From positions 1 through 64,000 of the forward strand of contig JBOHGM010000006.1 of assembly GCA_050699435.1 (NCBI GenBank): 64,000 nt of DNA, given 5' to 3'. Positions 18,124-26,012 of the stretch are shown piece after piece (position 1 is the stretch's first letter; each line of letters begins with the position of its first letter). A program made the translations under genes and the position numbers. The DNA comes from GCA-003244245 sp050699435. Its GTDB lineage: Bacteria > Actinomycetota > Actinomycetes > Mycobacteriales > Pseudonocardiaceae. The notes below the pieces were generated by a model. The model made no database searches, was not told where the DNA came from, and was given only the letters and a program-made list of their open reading frames with translations.

Positions 18124-19407
18124 TCAATTAATTCTTCCTCCGATCTGTCGGGCAAGATCCTGGGCGGTGCTGTCCTTCTGCGACGCAAGGACTTGAGCCA
18201 ATCTGCGCAGGCGCGTCGTAGTCTGGACGGAGCGCACGTTCTCGAACATGGTGAACGCAGACTGAGCGTGTCGCACGCCTTGGACAGTTTCACCTGATTT
18301 GAGGTACGCCATAGCCAAGGAGCTGGTCTCCTGCACGACTAATCTTCCCTTGCGCTGCGGCAGCACCTTGTCAAAAGCAGAGATGGCCGCTGGGTAGTCG
18401 CCTAGCCCCATACTGACATGCCCGTACATACTGATTGCATCTGTTGCGGTCGAACCCTCAGAGTCTTTCAAATGCCTGAGCGCACCCTTGGCGGCCTCCG
18501 GACTATTCGGCGCGTAGGCATCCCCGAGCAAACCCCAATCTAAGGCGTCGAACTTTTTCTTGCGGATACTCATCAACTCGAACAGCTTAGCCGCGGCTTG
18601 GTGGTTGCCGGACAGGATCTCAGCACGGCCCGATCCTTCGACAAGAGCTAGCACCCTCTTAGTGTGCCCCGCATCCTTGGCTAGCCCCAGGGCTGTTGCC
18701 TGGCATTGCCAGAAGACGCGCTTGCGCCCAGCGTCATATGCTGACCAGCCCGCTTCGCTACAGAGGCGACTAGCAGCTACCTTCAGATCTCTGCTTGGCT
18801 CCTGAGTGGCGCGTAATGCTCCGATGACTTGTTCTGCCAGGCCAAGTGCTGCCCCATATACTGCCGCACCACCAAATTCGTGATCGAGTTCCTGAAAGCG
18901 TTTCGTTGCAGCTCTGATCCAAACGGCGTCATTCGTGCTGAGAGTGGTGAGTGTGCCAGTCGGACTACCACCCAGCAGGCGGATCCCGCCCTCTTCTCCC
19001 AGGACACTTGCGCCGAGCAGTGCTGCTGAGACTAACCCCAGGATACGTCTGGAGATCATTTCGTCATCTACTTCCTGGTCGTCCTCGTCCGTGTCACGAA
19101 CTCGATCACCCTCAGGGTAGGTGTCAAGATTGCCGTCCGCATCGGCGTAGGCCAGCCCCATGTGCCCGCGAGGGATCCCCAGGCCGTCTGCGATGCGCTC
19201 CAGCACGGCGTACGACAGCACCCGGCGGCCGTTGAGGATCTCCGAGACCTCGGACTGGCTCTGCCCGGTCAACTTGCTGATCTGGGCCTGCGTGAGTCCG
19301 TCGTCGCAGAGCAGCCGGTACACGGTGCTGATGTCGCGGCCAGCCAGCGCGCGGTGCATGTCGGGCTCGTCCCACCAGGTGGGATCTGGCTGTACTGGCG
19401 AGTTCAT
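18124..19407 (-). CDS. XRE-family regulator with TPR-like C-terminal domain
   Basis: A 427-residue regulator. The helix-turn-helix is near residues 25-75 (RDISTVYRLLCDDGLTQAQI, then SQSEVSEILNGRRVLSYAVL). The C-terminal 300 residues are helical repeats (WSAYDAGRKRVFWQCQATAL, SMYGHVSMGLGDYPAAISAF). Its codon use is noticeably less GC-rich than the neighbouring core genes, suggesting acquisition. The ATG overlaps the stop of the upstream small gene (ATGA), so translation is coupled. Operator-like repeats lie on both sides of the pair. The target pathway is unknown. Confidence 0.82.
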   Translation of the reverse strand: MNSPVQPDPTWWDEPDMHRALAGRDISTVYRLLCDDGLTQAQISKLTGQSQSEVSEILNGRRVLSYAVLERIADGLGIPRGHMGLAYADADGNLDTYPEGDRVRDTDEDDQEVDDEMISRRILGLVSAALLGASVLGEEGGIRLLGGSPTGTLTTLSTNDAVWIRAATKRFQELDHEFGGAAVYGAALGLAEQVIGALRATQEPSRDLKVAASRLCSEAGWSAYDAGRKRVFWQCQATALGLAKDAGHTKRVLALVEGSGRAEILSGNHQAAAKLFELMSIRKKKFDALDWGLLGDAYAPNSPEAAKGALRHLKDSEGSTATDAISMYGHVSMGLGDYPAAISAFDKVLPQRKGRLVVQETSSLAMAYLKSGETVQGVRHAQSAFTMFENVRSVQTTTRLRRLAQVLASQKDSTAQDLARQIGGRIN

Positions 19408-19688
19408 GGTGGTACCCCCTCGTCACGCTTCGGAGTGAGCAGACTACTCCCGAGCTTCCGGAAAGTGATCCCGGTGGACCACCAGGCCGAGATGAACTCG
19501 ATGACCATGCCCTTCAGCGCACTGGCGGTGTCCGGGTTCAGAGAGGTGCAGTCGCCCTCGGCGTCAGGTCCGCCCAGGAACAGAACGGTGCCATGGTAAT
19601 ACTGCCAGTTGAAACCGTACCGCAGCGCGATGTAGCTGGCTGTGCCATTGACGTCCTGGTTGAAGACGCCTTCGTCGTCTAGCCATAT
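19404..19688 (-). CDS. Small conserved-looking protein coupled to the XRE gene, start unclear
   Basis: A frame of about 95 residues reads WLDDEGVFNQDVNGTASYIA, then LRYGFNWQYYHGTVLFLGG and GMVIEFISAWWSTGITF, and ends in TGA overlapping the ATG of the XRE gene. Composition and coupling argue for a real protein. No ATG, GTG or TTG exists in frame near the 5' end; the nearest ATG (in ATATATGG) is one base out of frame. Either translation starts at ATA 19688, or a one-base change has broken the start. Function is not recognised. Confidence 0.45.
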   Translation of the reverse strand: MWLDDEGVFNQDVNGTASYIALRYGFNWQYYHGTVLFLGGPDAEGDCTSLNPDTASALKGMVIEFISAWWSTGITFRKLGSSLLTPKRDEGVPP

Positions 19689-19695
19689 ATCTTGT

Positions 19696-19713
19696 TACAC
19701 TAGATACACTAGA
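19696..19713. promoter_or_regulatory. 9-bp tandem direct repeat related to the 18032 palindrome
   Basis: Two adjacent copies of TACACTAGA. The unit shares the GATACACTAG core with the palindrome at 18032-18055. It sits immediately upstream of the small gene/XRE pair, where the promoter is expected, and so is a candidate autoregulatory operator. Confidence 0.5.
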
Positions 19714-19870
19714 TGAGTGAGTCCGAAGTCGCGCCATCCGTCAGAGGGCGGGGTCGCTTTGTTCATGAGTCATGACGGCTGTTGTTCACAGGTTGGGGAG
19801 TCGGCCCGAGCAAGAGCTTTAGTGCACTCCTAGCGCCCGCCCTGTCGGTGGTGCGATCTACCGTGGCGTC

Positions 19871-20668
19871 ATGCCCCTCTTGAGCTACGACCGCTACTGT
19901 GCCGAAATCGTCGCGCAGACCGACTTGTTGAGGTCGCGCATCGCGGGTGCGGACCTGACGGTCTCCGTGCCCTCCTGCCCCGACTGGAATCTCGGCCAGC
20001 TGCTGCGGCATCTCGGCGGCGGCCACCGCTGGGTCGAGACGATCGTCCGGACCCGGGCGACGCAGCCCCTCCCCGACGAACAGGTCCGCGACGTCTCCGG
20101 TTACGCCGACGAGGACCCCGCTGTGCTCGACGCCTGGCTTGCCGAGGGCGCCGCGCAACTGACGGACACGCTGCGCGCCGCTGGGCCCGACGCAGAGGTG
20201 TGGACCCCGGTCCCGGACGGGGAGACGACCCCGGTGTTCTGGGCCCGCCGCTTCGCGCACGAGACGGTCATCCATCGGGCCGACGCGACCTTGGCCCTCG
20301 GCGTGGAGTTCACCGTCGACGAGGAGGTCGCCCTCGACGCCCTCGATGAGTGGATGGAGCTCGGCTCGCTGCCGCATATCTTCGAGGTCCACCCCGAGAA
20401 GCGTGAGCTGCTCGGCCCCGGCCGCGCCCTCCACGTCCACGCCACCGACACCGCGCCGGAGGCGGCAGCGGAGTGGCTAATCGACCTCACCGGCGACGCC
20501 ATCGTTTGGCGCCGCGCGCATGAGAAGGCCGCCGTCGCCGTGCGCGGCCCGCTGACCGGTCTGCTGCTGGTCGTCTACCGGCGGCGGCCCGCCCGCAGCG
20601 AGGGCATCGAGGTCCTCGGCGATGTGCAGCTGCTCGACTTCTGGCTGGAGCGGGTCAGCTTCGGATGA
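19871..20668 (+). CDS. Maleylpyruvate isomerase-family (DinB-like) mycothiol-dependent enzyme
   Basis: A 265-residue protein of the MDMPI_N/DinB four-helix fold. The N-terminal domain carries the usual metal-ligand pattern (CPDWNLGQLLRHLGGGHRWV, with the first His, and RRFAHETVIHRADA with the others). The C-terminal domain follows from about residue 160 (LHVHATDTAPEAAAEWLIDL). Related enzymes use mycothiol, the actinobacterial glutathione substitute, for isomerisation or thiol transfer. The exact substrate is unknown. Stand-alone gene. Confidence 0.85.
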   Translation: MPLLSYDRYCAEIVAQTDLLRSRIAGADLTVSVPSCPDWNLGQLLRHLGGGHRWVETIVRTRATQPLPDEQVRDVSGYADEDPAVLDAWLAEGAAQLTDTLRAAGPDAEVWTPVPDGETTPVFWARRFAHETVIHRADATLALGVEFTVDEEVALDALDEWMELGSLPHIFEVHPEKRELLGPGRALHVHATDTAPEAAAEWLIDLTGDAIVWRRAHEKAAVAVRGPLTGLLLVVYRRRPARSEGIEVLGDVQLLDFWLERVSFG

Positions 20669-20941
20669 TCGGGCGGGGGATCGGCCGAATGGTGCCCGGG
20701 TGACCGCTGACTGGGGGACGTCAGCGAATCGCGAGGCGGGGCACTGCCGACCGGCCGGGCGCTCGACGGCCTGGCGCGCCGCGTCGTGACATGCTCGCAG
20801 CACTGTTCGCGGCGGTAGGCGGAGCGACGCCGACCGTCGACCTTCAATGAACCTGAGGCAGCAGCGCTGATTACGATCCGACGGGCTCAACGTTGTACTT
20901 GTCGCAGCGGTGGTAGACGCCGGTCAGGAAGGAGTGACGCG

Positions 20942-21199
20942 ATGGCTTCCTGTCGGCACCTCGACCAGGTTCGAGACGTACAGCCCAGCACGACAGAGGG
21001 CTGCACCGACTGCCTGCGGACGGGAGGTCGGTGGGTCCACCTGCGAGAGTGCTTGTCCTGCGGACACGTCGGCTGTTGCGATTCCTCCCCGAACCGGCAC
21101 GCCAGCGCCCACTTCCGCGCGGAGGGTCACCCGTTGATTCGCTCGTTCGAGCCGGGTGAGGACTGGCGCTGGTGCTTCGTGGACCTGGTGATCGTGTGA
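20942..21199 (+). CDS. UBP-type zinc finger protein
   Basis: An 85-residue protein made of one ubiquitin-protease-type zinc finger. The Cys/His pattern is CRHL, GCTDCLRTGGRWVHLRECLS, CGHVGCCDSSPNRHASAHF. In eukaryotes this fold binds the ubiquitin C-terminus; bacterial copies have no proven partner. ATG 20942 follows AGGAAGGAG. It stands about 230 bp upstream of the flavoprotein/kinase pair on the same strand. In other actinomycete genomes these three families are often neighbours, as far as I recall, so a shared redox-signalling role is inferred. Confidence 0.85.
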   Translation: MASCRHLDQVRDVQPSTTEGCTDCLRTGGRWVHLRECLSCGHVGCCDSSPNRHASAHFRAEGHPLIRSFEPGEDWRWCFVDLVIV

Positions 21200-21429
21200 T
21201 GACCGCGATCTGAATCGCCCCGGGTAATGGCCATGCGAGCCGTCACGCAGCACTGCTGCCCGGTGACCAGACGCCCGACCGCCACGTCTCGGCCCGGCCA
21301 GGAGTCCGCAGCGCCGACGGGTCAGCACGGCTAGCGTTGCCGTTACGGCCCGGCTCGTTCCGCTGTGAGCGGACGGCGGTATTGGGTGGTCAGGAAAGGC
21401 GTTGGGGCGAAGATCTGACAGGAGGGTCG

Positions 21430-23118
21430 GTGGTCGATCACACCAGACCGATCTTGGAGAAGATCAAGCCGGTGCTGCTCACGGTCGACGACGACCCCGG
21501 CGTGTCCCGCGCAGTGGCTCGTGACCTGCGCCGCCGCTACGGCGAGAACTACCGGGTGGTGCGGGCCGACTCGGCGGCCCAGGCGCTGGAGGCGCTGCGG
21601 GAGCTGAAGCTGCGCGGCCAGCCGGTCGCGGCGATGCTCGCCGATTACCGGATGCCACAGATGAACGGCATCGAGTTCCTCGAAGAGGCCATGGACCTCT
21701 TCCCGCTGGCGCGCCGGGCGTTGCTCACCGCTTACGCCGACACCGACGCCGCGATACAGGCGATCAACGTGGTGGACGTGGACCACTATCTGCTCAAGCC
21801 CTGGGAACCGCCGGAGGAGAAGCTGTATCCGGTCGTCGACGCGCTCATCGAGACGTGGCGTGCGCTCGGCGACCAACCGGTGGAGGAGACGAAGCTGGTC
21901 GGGCATCGCTGGTCCAAGGAGTCCTACCGGGCGCGGGATTTCCTCGCCCGCAACTCCGTTCCTTACCGGTGGTACAGCGTCGACGAACCGGAAGGGCGGC
22001 GGCTGCTGGATGCTGCCGGTGCGGCCGCGGAGGACGTCCCGGTGCTGATCACTCCGGACGGTGCAGTGCTGCGGAACCCATCAGATGCCGAGGTCGCTGT
22101 CGCGGTCGGATTGTCGACCGAACCCACCACCGATTTCTACGATCTGATCGTCGTGGGAGCCGGTCCCGCCGGGCTCGGCGCGGCGGTCTACGGCGCTTCG
22201 GAGGGCCTGCGCACCGTGCTGGTCGAACGGGCGGCCACCGGTGGGCAAGCTGGACAGAGTTCACGGATTGAGAACTACCTCGGCTTCCCCGACGGCGTGT
22301 CCGGTGCCCAGCTCATCGACCGCGCCCGCCGGCAGGCACAGAAGTTCGGCGCGGAGGTGCTGTCGGCCCGCGAGGTCACTGGGCTCCAAGCCCGAGGCTC
22401 GGCTCGGGTCGTGCGCTTCGGTGACGGCACCGAACTCGCGGCGCACGCGATCATCCTCGCGACCGGGGTGTCGTACCGGACCCTGGAGGCGCCGGGTATC
22501 GCCGAGCTCACCGGACGCGGCGTGTACTACGGATCTGCGATGACCCAAGGACCTTCGTGTGAAGGCGAAGACGTCTACATCGTCGGAGGCGCGAACTCGG
22601 CCGGGCAGGCCGCGGTCTTCTTCTCGCGCTACGCCCGCACGGTCACGGTGCTGGTGCGCGGCGCGTCACTGCACGACTCGATGTCGCACTATCTGGTCAA
22701 GCAGCTCGACGGGATCGACAACATCGGGGTTCGTACCGGCACCGTGGTGGGCGCGGCGCATGGGACTGAACACCTGGAGCAGCTGATGCTGTGCGACCGC
22801 AGCAGTGGCCAAGGAGAAATGGTGCCTGCCGCATCGCTGTTCATCTTCATCGGTGCCGCACCTCGCACTGAGTGGCTCGGCGAGGCCGTGCGTCGAGATC
22901 CCCGGGGCTTCGTGCTGACCGGTCCTGATCTGCTCATCGACGGACGCCGCCCTCCAGGGTGGCCAGTCGATCGCGACCCTTATTACCTGGAGTCCAGCCT
23001 GCCCGGGGTGCTGGTGGCCGGAGACGCTCGGGCGGAGTCGGTGAAGCGGGTCGCCTCCGCGGTGGGGGAGGGTGCGATGGCCGTCACCCTGGTGCATCGT
23101 TACCTGGAGGGCCGATGA
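21430..23118 (+). CDS. Receiver-domain/thioredoxin-reductase-like FAD-dependent oxidoreductase
   Basis: A 562-residue fusion. Residues 1-125 are a CheY-like receiver with the acidic pocket (TVDDDP), phospho-acceptor Asp72 (LADYRMPQMNG), conserved Thr (LLTAY) and Lys123 (LLKPW). A thioredoxin-fold-like linker follows, and from about residue 235 a class II pyridine-nucleotide disulfide-reductase fold: FAD site DLIVVGAGPAGLGAAVYGAS, NADPH site VYIVGGANSAGQAA, and the FAD-ribityl end LPGVLVAGDARAESVKRVAS. The redox CxxC of true thioredoxin reductases is replaced by a SAMTQGPSCEG segment with one Cys. GTG 21430 follows AGGAGG. It is coupled by ATGA to the kinase gene, its probable phosphodonor. 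Confidence 0.9.
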   Translation: MVDHTRPILEKIKPVLLTVDDDPGVSRAVARDLRRRYGENYRVVRADSAAQALEALRELKLRGQPVAAMLADYRMPQMNGIEFLEEAMDLFPLARRALLTAYADTDAAIQAINVVDVDHYLLKPWEPPEEKLYPVVDALIETWRALGDQPVEETKLVGHRWSKESYRARDFLARNSVPYRWYSVDEPEGRRLLDAAGAAAEDVPVLITPDGAVLRNPSDAEVAVAVGLSTEPTTDFYDLIVVGAGPAGLGAAVYGASEGLRTVLVERAATGGQAGQSSRIENYLGFPDGVSGAQLIDRARRQAQKFGAEVLSAREVTGLQARGSARVVRFGDGTELAAHAIILATGVSYRTLEAPGIAELTGRGVYYGSAMTQGPSCEGEDVYIVGGANSAGQAAVFFSRYARTVTVLVRGASLHDSMSHYLVKQLDGIDNIGVRTGTVVGAAHGTEHLEQLMLCDRSSGQGEMVPAASLFIFIGAAPRTEWLGEAVRRDPRGFVLTGPDLLIDGRRPPGWPVDRDPYYLESSLPGVLVAGDARAESVKRVASAVGEGAMAVTLVHRYLEGR

Positions 23119-24563
23119 CCACACCCGATCGCGTCAGCCCTGCCACGTTGCGCACGCTGTTCCTGTTCGAGGATCTCCAAGACGACCAGCTGGAATGGGT
23201 GGCTGAGCACGGCCATGTCGAGTGTTACGGCGCAGGCGCGGAGATCGCCACCGAGGGAGAGCCCGCGGAGTGGTTCTACATCCTGCTGTCCGGCGGAATC
23301 ACGCTGTCCCGGCTGGTCCGAGGCGATGATGTCGAGATCACCCGCAGCGATCAGCCCGGCGTGTACGCCGGAGCCACCCAGTTCTACCTCGGCGATCAGG
23401 TCCCACAGGTCTACACGATCTCCGTGCGCACCACCGCGGAGAGCGCTGTGCTGGCGTTGCCGGCTGTTGACTTCGCCGTGGTGTTCCGCCAGTGGTACCC
23501 CATGGCTACGCATCTGCTGCAGGGGATGTTCGTTGGACTCCGCAACGCCGATGAGCTCATCGGACAGCGTGAACGGCTCGTTGCACTGGGCAAACTGACT
23601 GCAGGCTTGACGCACGAACTGAACAACCCGGCGGCGGCTGCCGGCCGGGCGACCGTGGCGCTGCGGGAACGGGTCGCCGGGATGCGACACAAACTCGCTG
23701 TGCTCGCCGGGTCCGAGCTGGGAGCCGACGAACTCAAGCACCTCACGGCCATCCAGGAAGAGATCGTCAAGCGGATGCCGAGCGTGCTTGACATGTCCCC
23801 GCTGCAAACCAGCGACCGCGAGGATGAGCTGACCGACTGGCTCGAAGACAACGGCGCCACCTCCGGGTGGGAGATCGCGCCGACGCTGGTCACCGGCGGT
23901 GTCGGCATCGACGATCTGCAGCGCGTCGCAGACGCGCTGGACGCCAGCTACCTCGACGGTGCGATCCGGTGGCTGGCTTACACGGTCGAGACCGAGACAC
24001 TGCTGGGCGAAATCGAGAACGCCACCGGCCGCATCTCCGCGTTGGTCGGCGCCGCCAAGCAGTACTCCCAGATGGACCGCTCGTCGCACCAGTCCATCGA
24101 CGTTCATGATGGCCTCAACTCGACTCTCATCATGCTGAGCCGAAAGATCGGGGACCAGGTCAGGGTCGTGAAGAACTACGACTTCAGCCTGCCGAAGGTA
24201 CCCGCCTACGCCGCCGAGCTGAACCAGGTGTGGACCAATCTCATCGACAACGCCGTCGACGCCATGCACCGCTCAGGAACCCTCACCCTGCACACAGCGC
24301 GCGACGGGGAGCAACTGCTCGTCGAGATCGGCGATACCGGCCCCGGCGTTCCTGACGACATGCACCAGCAGATCTTCGAACCCTTCTTCACCACCAAACC
24401 AGTCGGGGAAGGCACCGGCCTCGGGCTAGACGTATCCTGGCGCATCGTGGTCAACCGGCACGGCGGCAGCATGCGGGTGATCTCAGAACCGGGTGACACC
24501 CGGTTCCAGGTACGCCTTCCTCTCACTGAGTCACGACGTCGCCGAGAGCCAGCAGCCAGGTGA
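23115..24563 (+). CDS. Histidine kinase with N-terminal cyclic-nucleotide-binding domain
   Basis: A 482-residue soluble sensor kinase without transmembrane segments. Residues about 15-130 form a CRP-like cyclic-nucleotide-binding domain (LFEDLQDDQLEWVAEHGH). The dimerisation helix carries the phospho-acceptor His167 (LTAGLTHELNNPAAAAGRA). The ATPase domain has an N-box (NLIDNAVDAM), G1 (GDTGPGVPDD), F-box (FEPFFTTK) and G2 (GTGLGLDVSW). Its ATG overlaps the stop of the receiver/flavoprotein gene. It probably phosphorylates that receiver in response to a cyclic nucleotide or other small ligand. The ligand is not determined. Confidence 0.9.
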   Translation: MTTPDRVSPATLRTLFLFEDLQDDQLEWVAEHGHVECYGAGAEIATEGEPAEWFYILLSGGITLSRLVRGDDVEITRSDQPGVYAGATQFYLGDQVPQVYTISVRTTAESAVLALPAVDFAVVFRQWYPMATHLLQGMFVGLRNADELIGQRERLVALGKLTAGLTHELNNPAAAAGRATVALRERVAGMRHKLAVLAGSELGADELKHLTAIQEEIVKRMPSVLDMSPLQTSDREDELTDWLEDNGATSGWEIAPTLVTGGVGIDDLQRVADALDASYLDGAIRWLAYTVETETLLGEIENATGRISALVGAAKQYSQMDRSSHQSIDVHDGLNSTLIMLSRKIGDQVRVVKNYDFSLPKVPAYAAELNQVWTNLIDNAVDAMHRSGTLTLHTARDGEQLLVEIGDTGPGVPDDMHQQIFEPFFTTKPVGEGTGLGLDVSWRIVVNRHGGSMRVISEPGDTRFQVRLPLTESRRRREPAAR

Positions 24564-24586
24564 TCATATGTCAGCTTGACGTCAGG

Positions 24587-24728
24587 GCACCAGTGCACCA
24601 CCCGGCTTGACCTGGGGCGAGGGCTCATACGCTCGTCCGCGAATCGGGCAGGTACCCACCTGCCCCTGATCAGGCCCGATGTGAGCCCTCGCGAGGGTCC
24701 CAGGTCAAGCCGGGTGGTGCACTGGTGC
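24587..24728. repeat. 142-bp nested inverted repeat, MITE-like element
   Basis: The outer arms at 24587-24616 and 24699-24728 are 30-bp perfect inverted copies (outer end GCACCAGTGCACCACCCGG). An inner pair (GCGAGGGCTCA at 24617-24627 against 24682-24692) continues the stem with a 6-base bulge, and a third hairpin (GGGCAGGT against ACCTGCCC) sits at the centre. It encodes nothing. The right edge coincides with the point where the NmrA-type gene loses its 5' end. It could be a MITE, a very strong bidirectional terminator after the kinase gene, or a recombination scar. Confidence 0.75.
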
Positions 24729-25520
24729 ACTCACCACTGGAGACCAAGGTTCGGCGAGAGGTCGACGTGACCCGCGTCGATGCGATCCCTGAGTCGGTAA
24801 TCGTCGCCGACTTCGATGACTCCGAATCGGTCACAGCCTCCGTGCGCGGGATCAGCCGGGCGTATCTGGTCACACCTTCGTCAGAGACGGCCGAAGCCCA
24901 GCAGACTCGGTTCGCCGAGATCGCCGCGAAGGCCGGCGTGGAGCAACTGGTGAAGCTGTCGCAGTTCGCCGCGGACGAGGCCTCACCGGTGCGCTTTCTG
25001 CGCTGGCACGCTTCCGTAGAGCGCCGGATCCGCGAGCTCGGGGTCGGCTTCACGTTCCTCCGCCCGAACCTGTACTTCCAGGGCCTGCTCGCCTTCAGCC
25101 GGTCGATCGCGACCGAGGGCCGCTTCTTCGCGCCGATCGGGGACGCTCGGGTGAGTGCGGTTGATGTCCGGGACATCGCCGCGGTCGGCTGCGGCTGTGC
25201 TGACCGAACCAGGGCACCAGGGCCGGACGTACACCATCACCGCCCCGGCAGCGATCACCCACCGCGAGATTGCCGCCGCGGTCAGCGGAGCCGTCGGACG
25301 TGAGGTGACGTTTGCTGACGCCCCGCCGGAGGTGTTCGCCGAGAGCCTGCGGGAGGTGCTCCCGGCATGGCAGATTGACGGACTGCTCGAGGACTACGCC
25401 CACTATGCGCGTGGCGAGGCCGAAACCGTTCACTCCACCGTCGCCGAGGTCACCGGGCACCAACCGCGGGACATCAACCAGTTCGCCCGCGACTACGCCG
25501 GCGCTTTCGTCGGGAGTTGA
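24729..25520 (+). pseudogene. 5'-truncated, frameshifted NmrA-type NAD(P)-binding protein
   Basis: This is a remnant of an atypical SDR/NmrA-family oxidoreductase. Readable blocks are ESVIVADFDDSESVTASVRG, SRAYLVTPSS, LVKLSQFAADEA, GVGFTFLRPNLYFQGLLAF and ARVSAVDVRDIAAV. After about 25190 the frame shifts and continues as LTEPGHQGRTYTITAPAAIT to a normal end at 25520. The N-terminal Rossmann glycine motif is entirely missing, cut where the 142-bp inverted repeat begins. Confidence 0.75.
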
Positions 25521-25613
25521 TACAGGACGGGGTGGATTGGCTTGGGTTTGAGCGGTCACGCTGGGCGCCTACGATCGGATCATCGGGCTGGACCAGTCGT
25601 GAGCCACCGCTAA

Positions 25614-26009
25614 CTATTCCACCGCGCGCCACGTCGCATCCTCGAGTACGAACCGGGTACCCCTCATGCCGTGGCTCGGCACACCTTCGGGGCCAACAGT
25701 CGGCTCAGGGCCGAGTTGCTTCACGCGCAGTGTCCCGATCACCTCCACAGTCCTGCCGTAAAGCTCTGCAGGCCAGCGCCGCAGCCCATCGATGTAGAGG
25801 TCGCGATCGCCCTCGCGGACGAGCACGGCTCCGGCGTGGGCGTCGAGCGCCCTGCCTCGTCCAGTCACTTGCTGTCCTATTTGATCTACCAGATTCACCG
25901 CGGCCTCCTCATCGCCGACAACCTCCGACTGCGCTGCGCATCCGCCCGCCAGGATCGCAGCGGCCAGGAGCGCGACGGTCGCGCGACGGGCGCACATCGG
26001 ACCTGCCAT
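25614..26009 (-). CDS. Small lipoprotein downstream of the transglutaminase
   Basis: A 131-residue predicted lipoprotein: a short basic start, a hydrophobic stretch and a lipobox (LAAAILAGGC). The mature part is a small beta-rich domain (RDLYIDGLRRWPAELYGRTV, then VIGTLRVKQLG) of no recognised family. It begins three bases after the transglutaminase stop, so the two are almost certainly one transcript. A self-protection or anchoring role beside the transglutaminase is only a guess. Confidence 0.7.
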   Translation of the reverse strand: MAGPMCARRATVALLAAAILAGGCAAQSEVVGDEEAAVNLVDQIGQQVTGRGRALDAHAGAVLVREGDRDLYIDGLRRWPAELYGRTVEVIGTLRVKQLGPEPTVGPEGVPSHGMRGTRFVLEDATWRAVE

Positions 26010-26012
26010 CGG

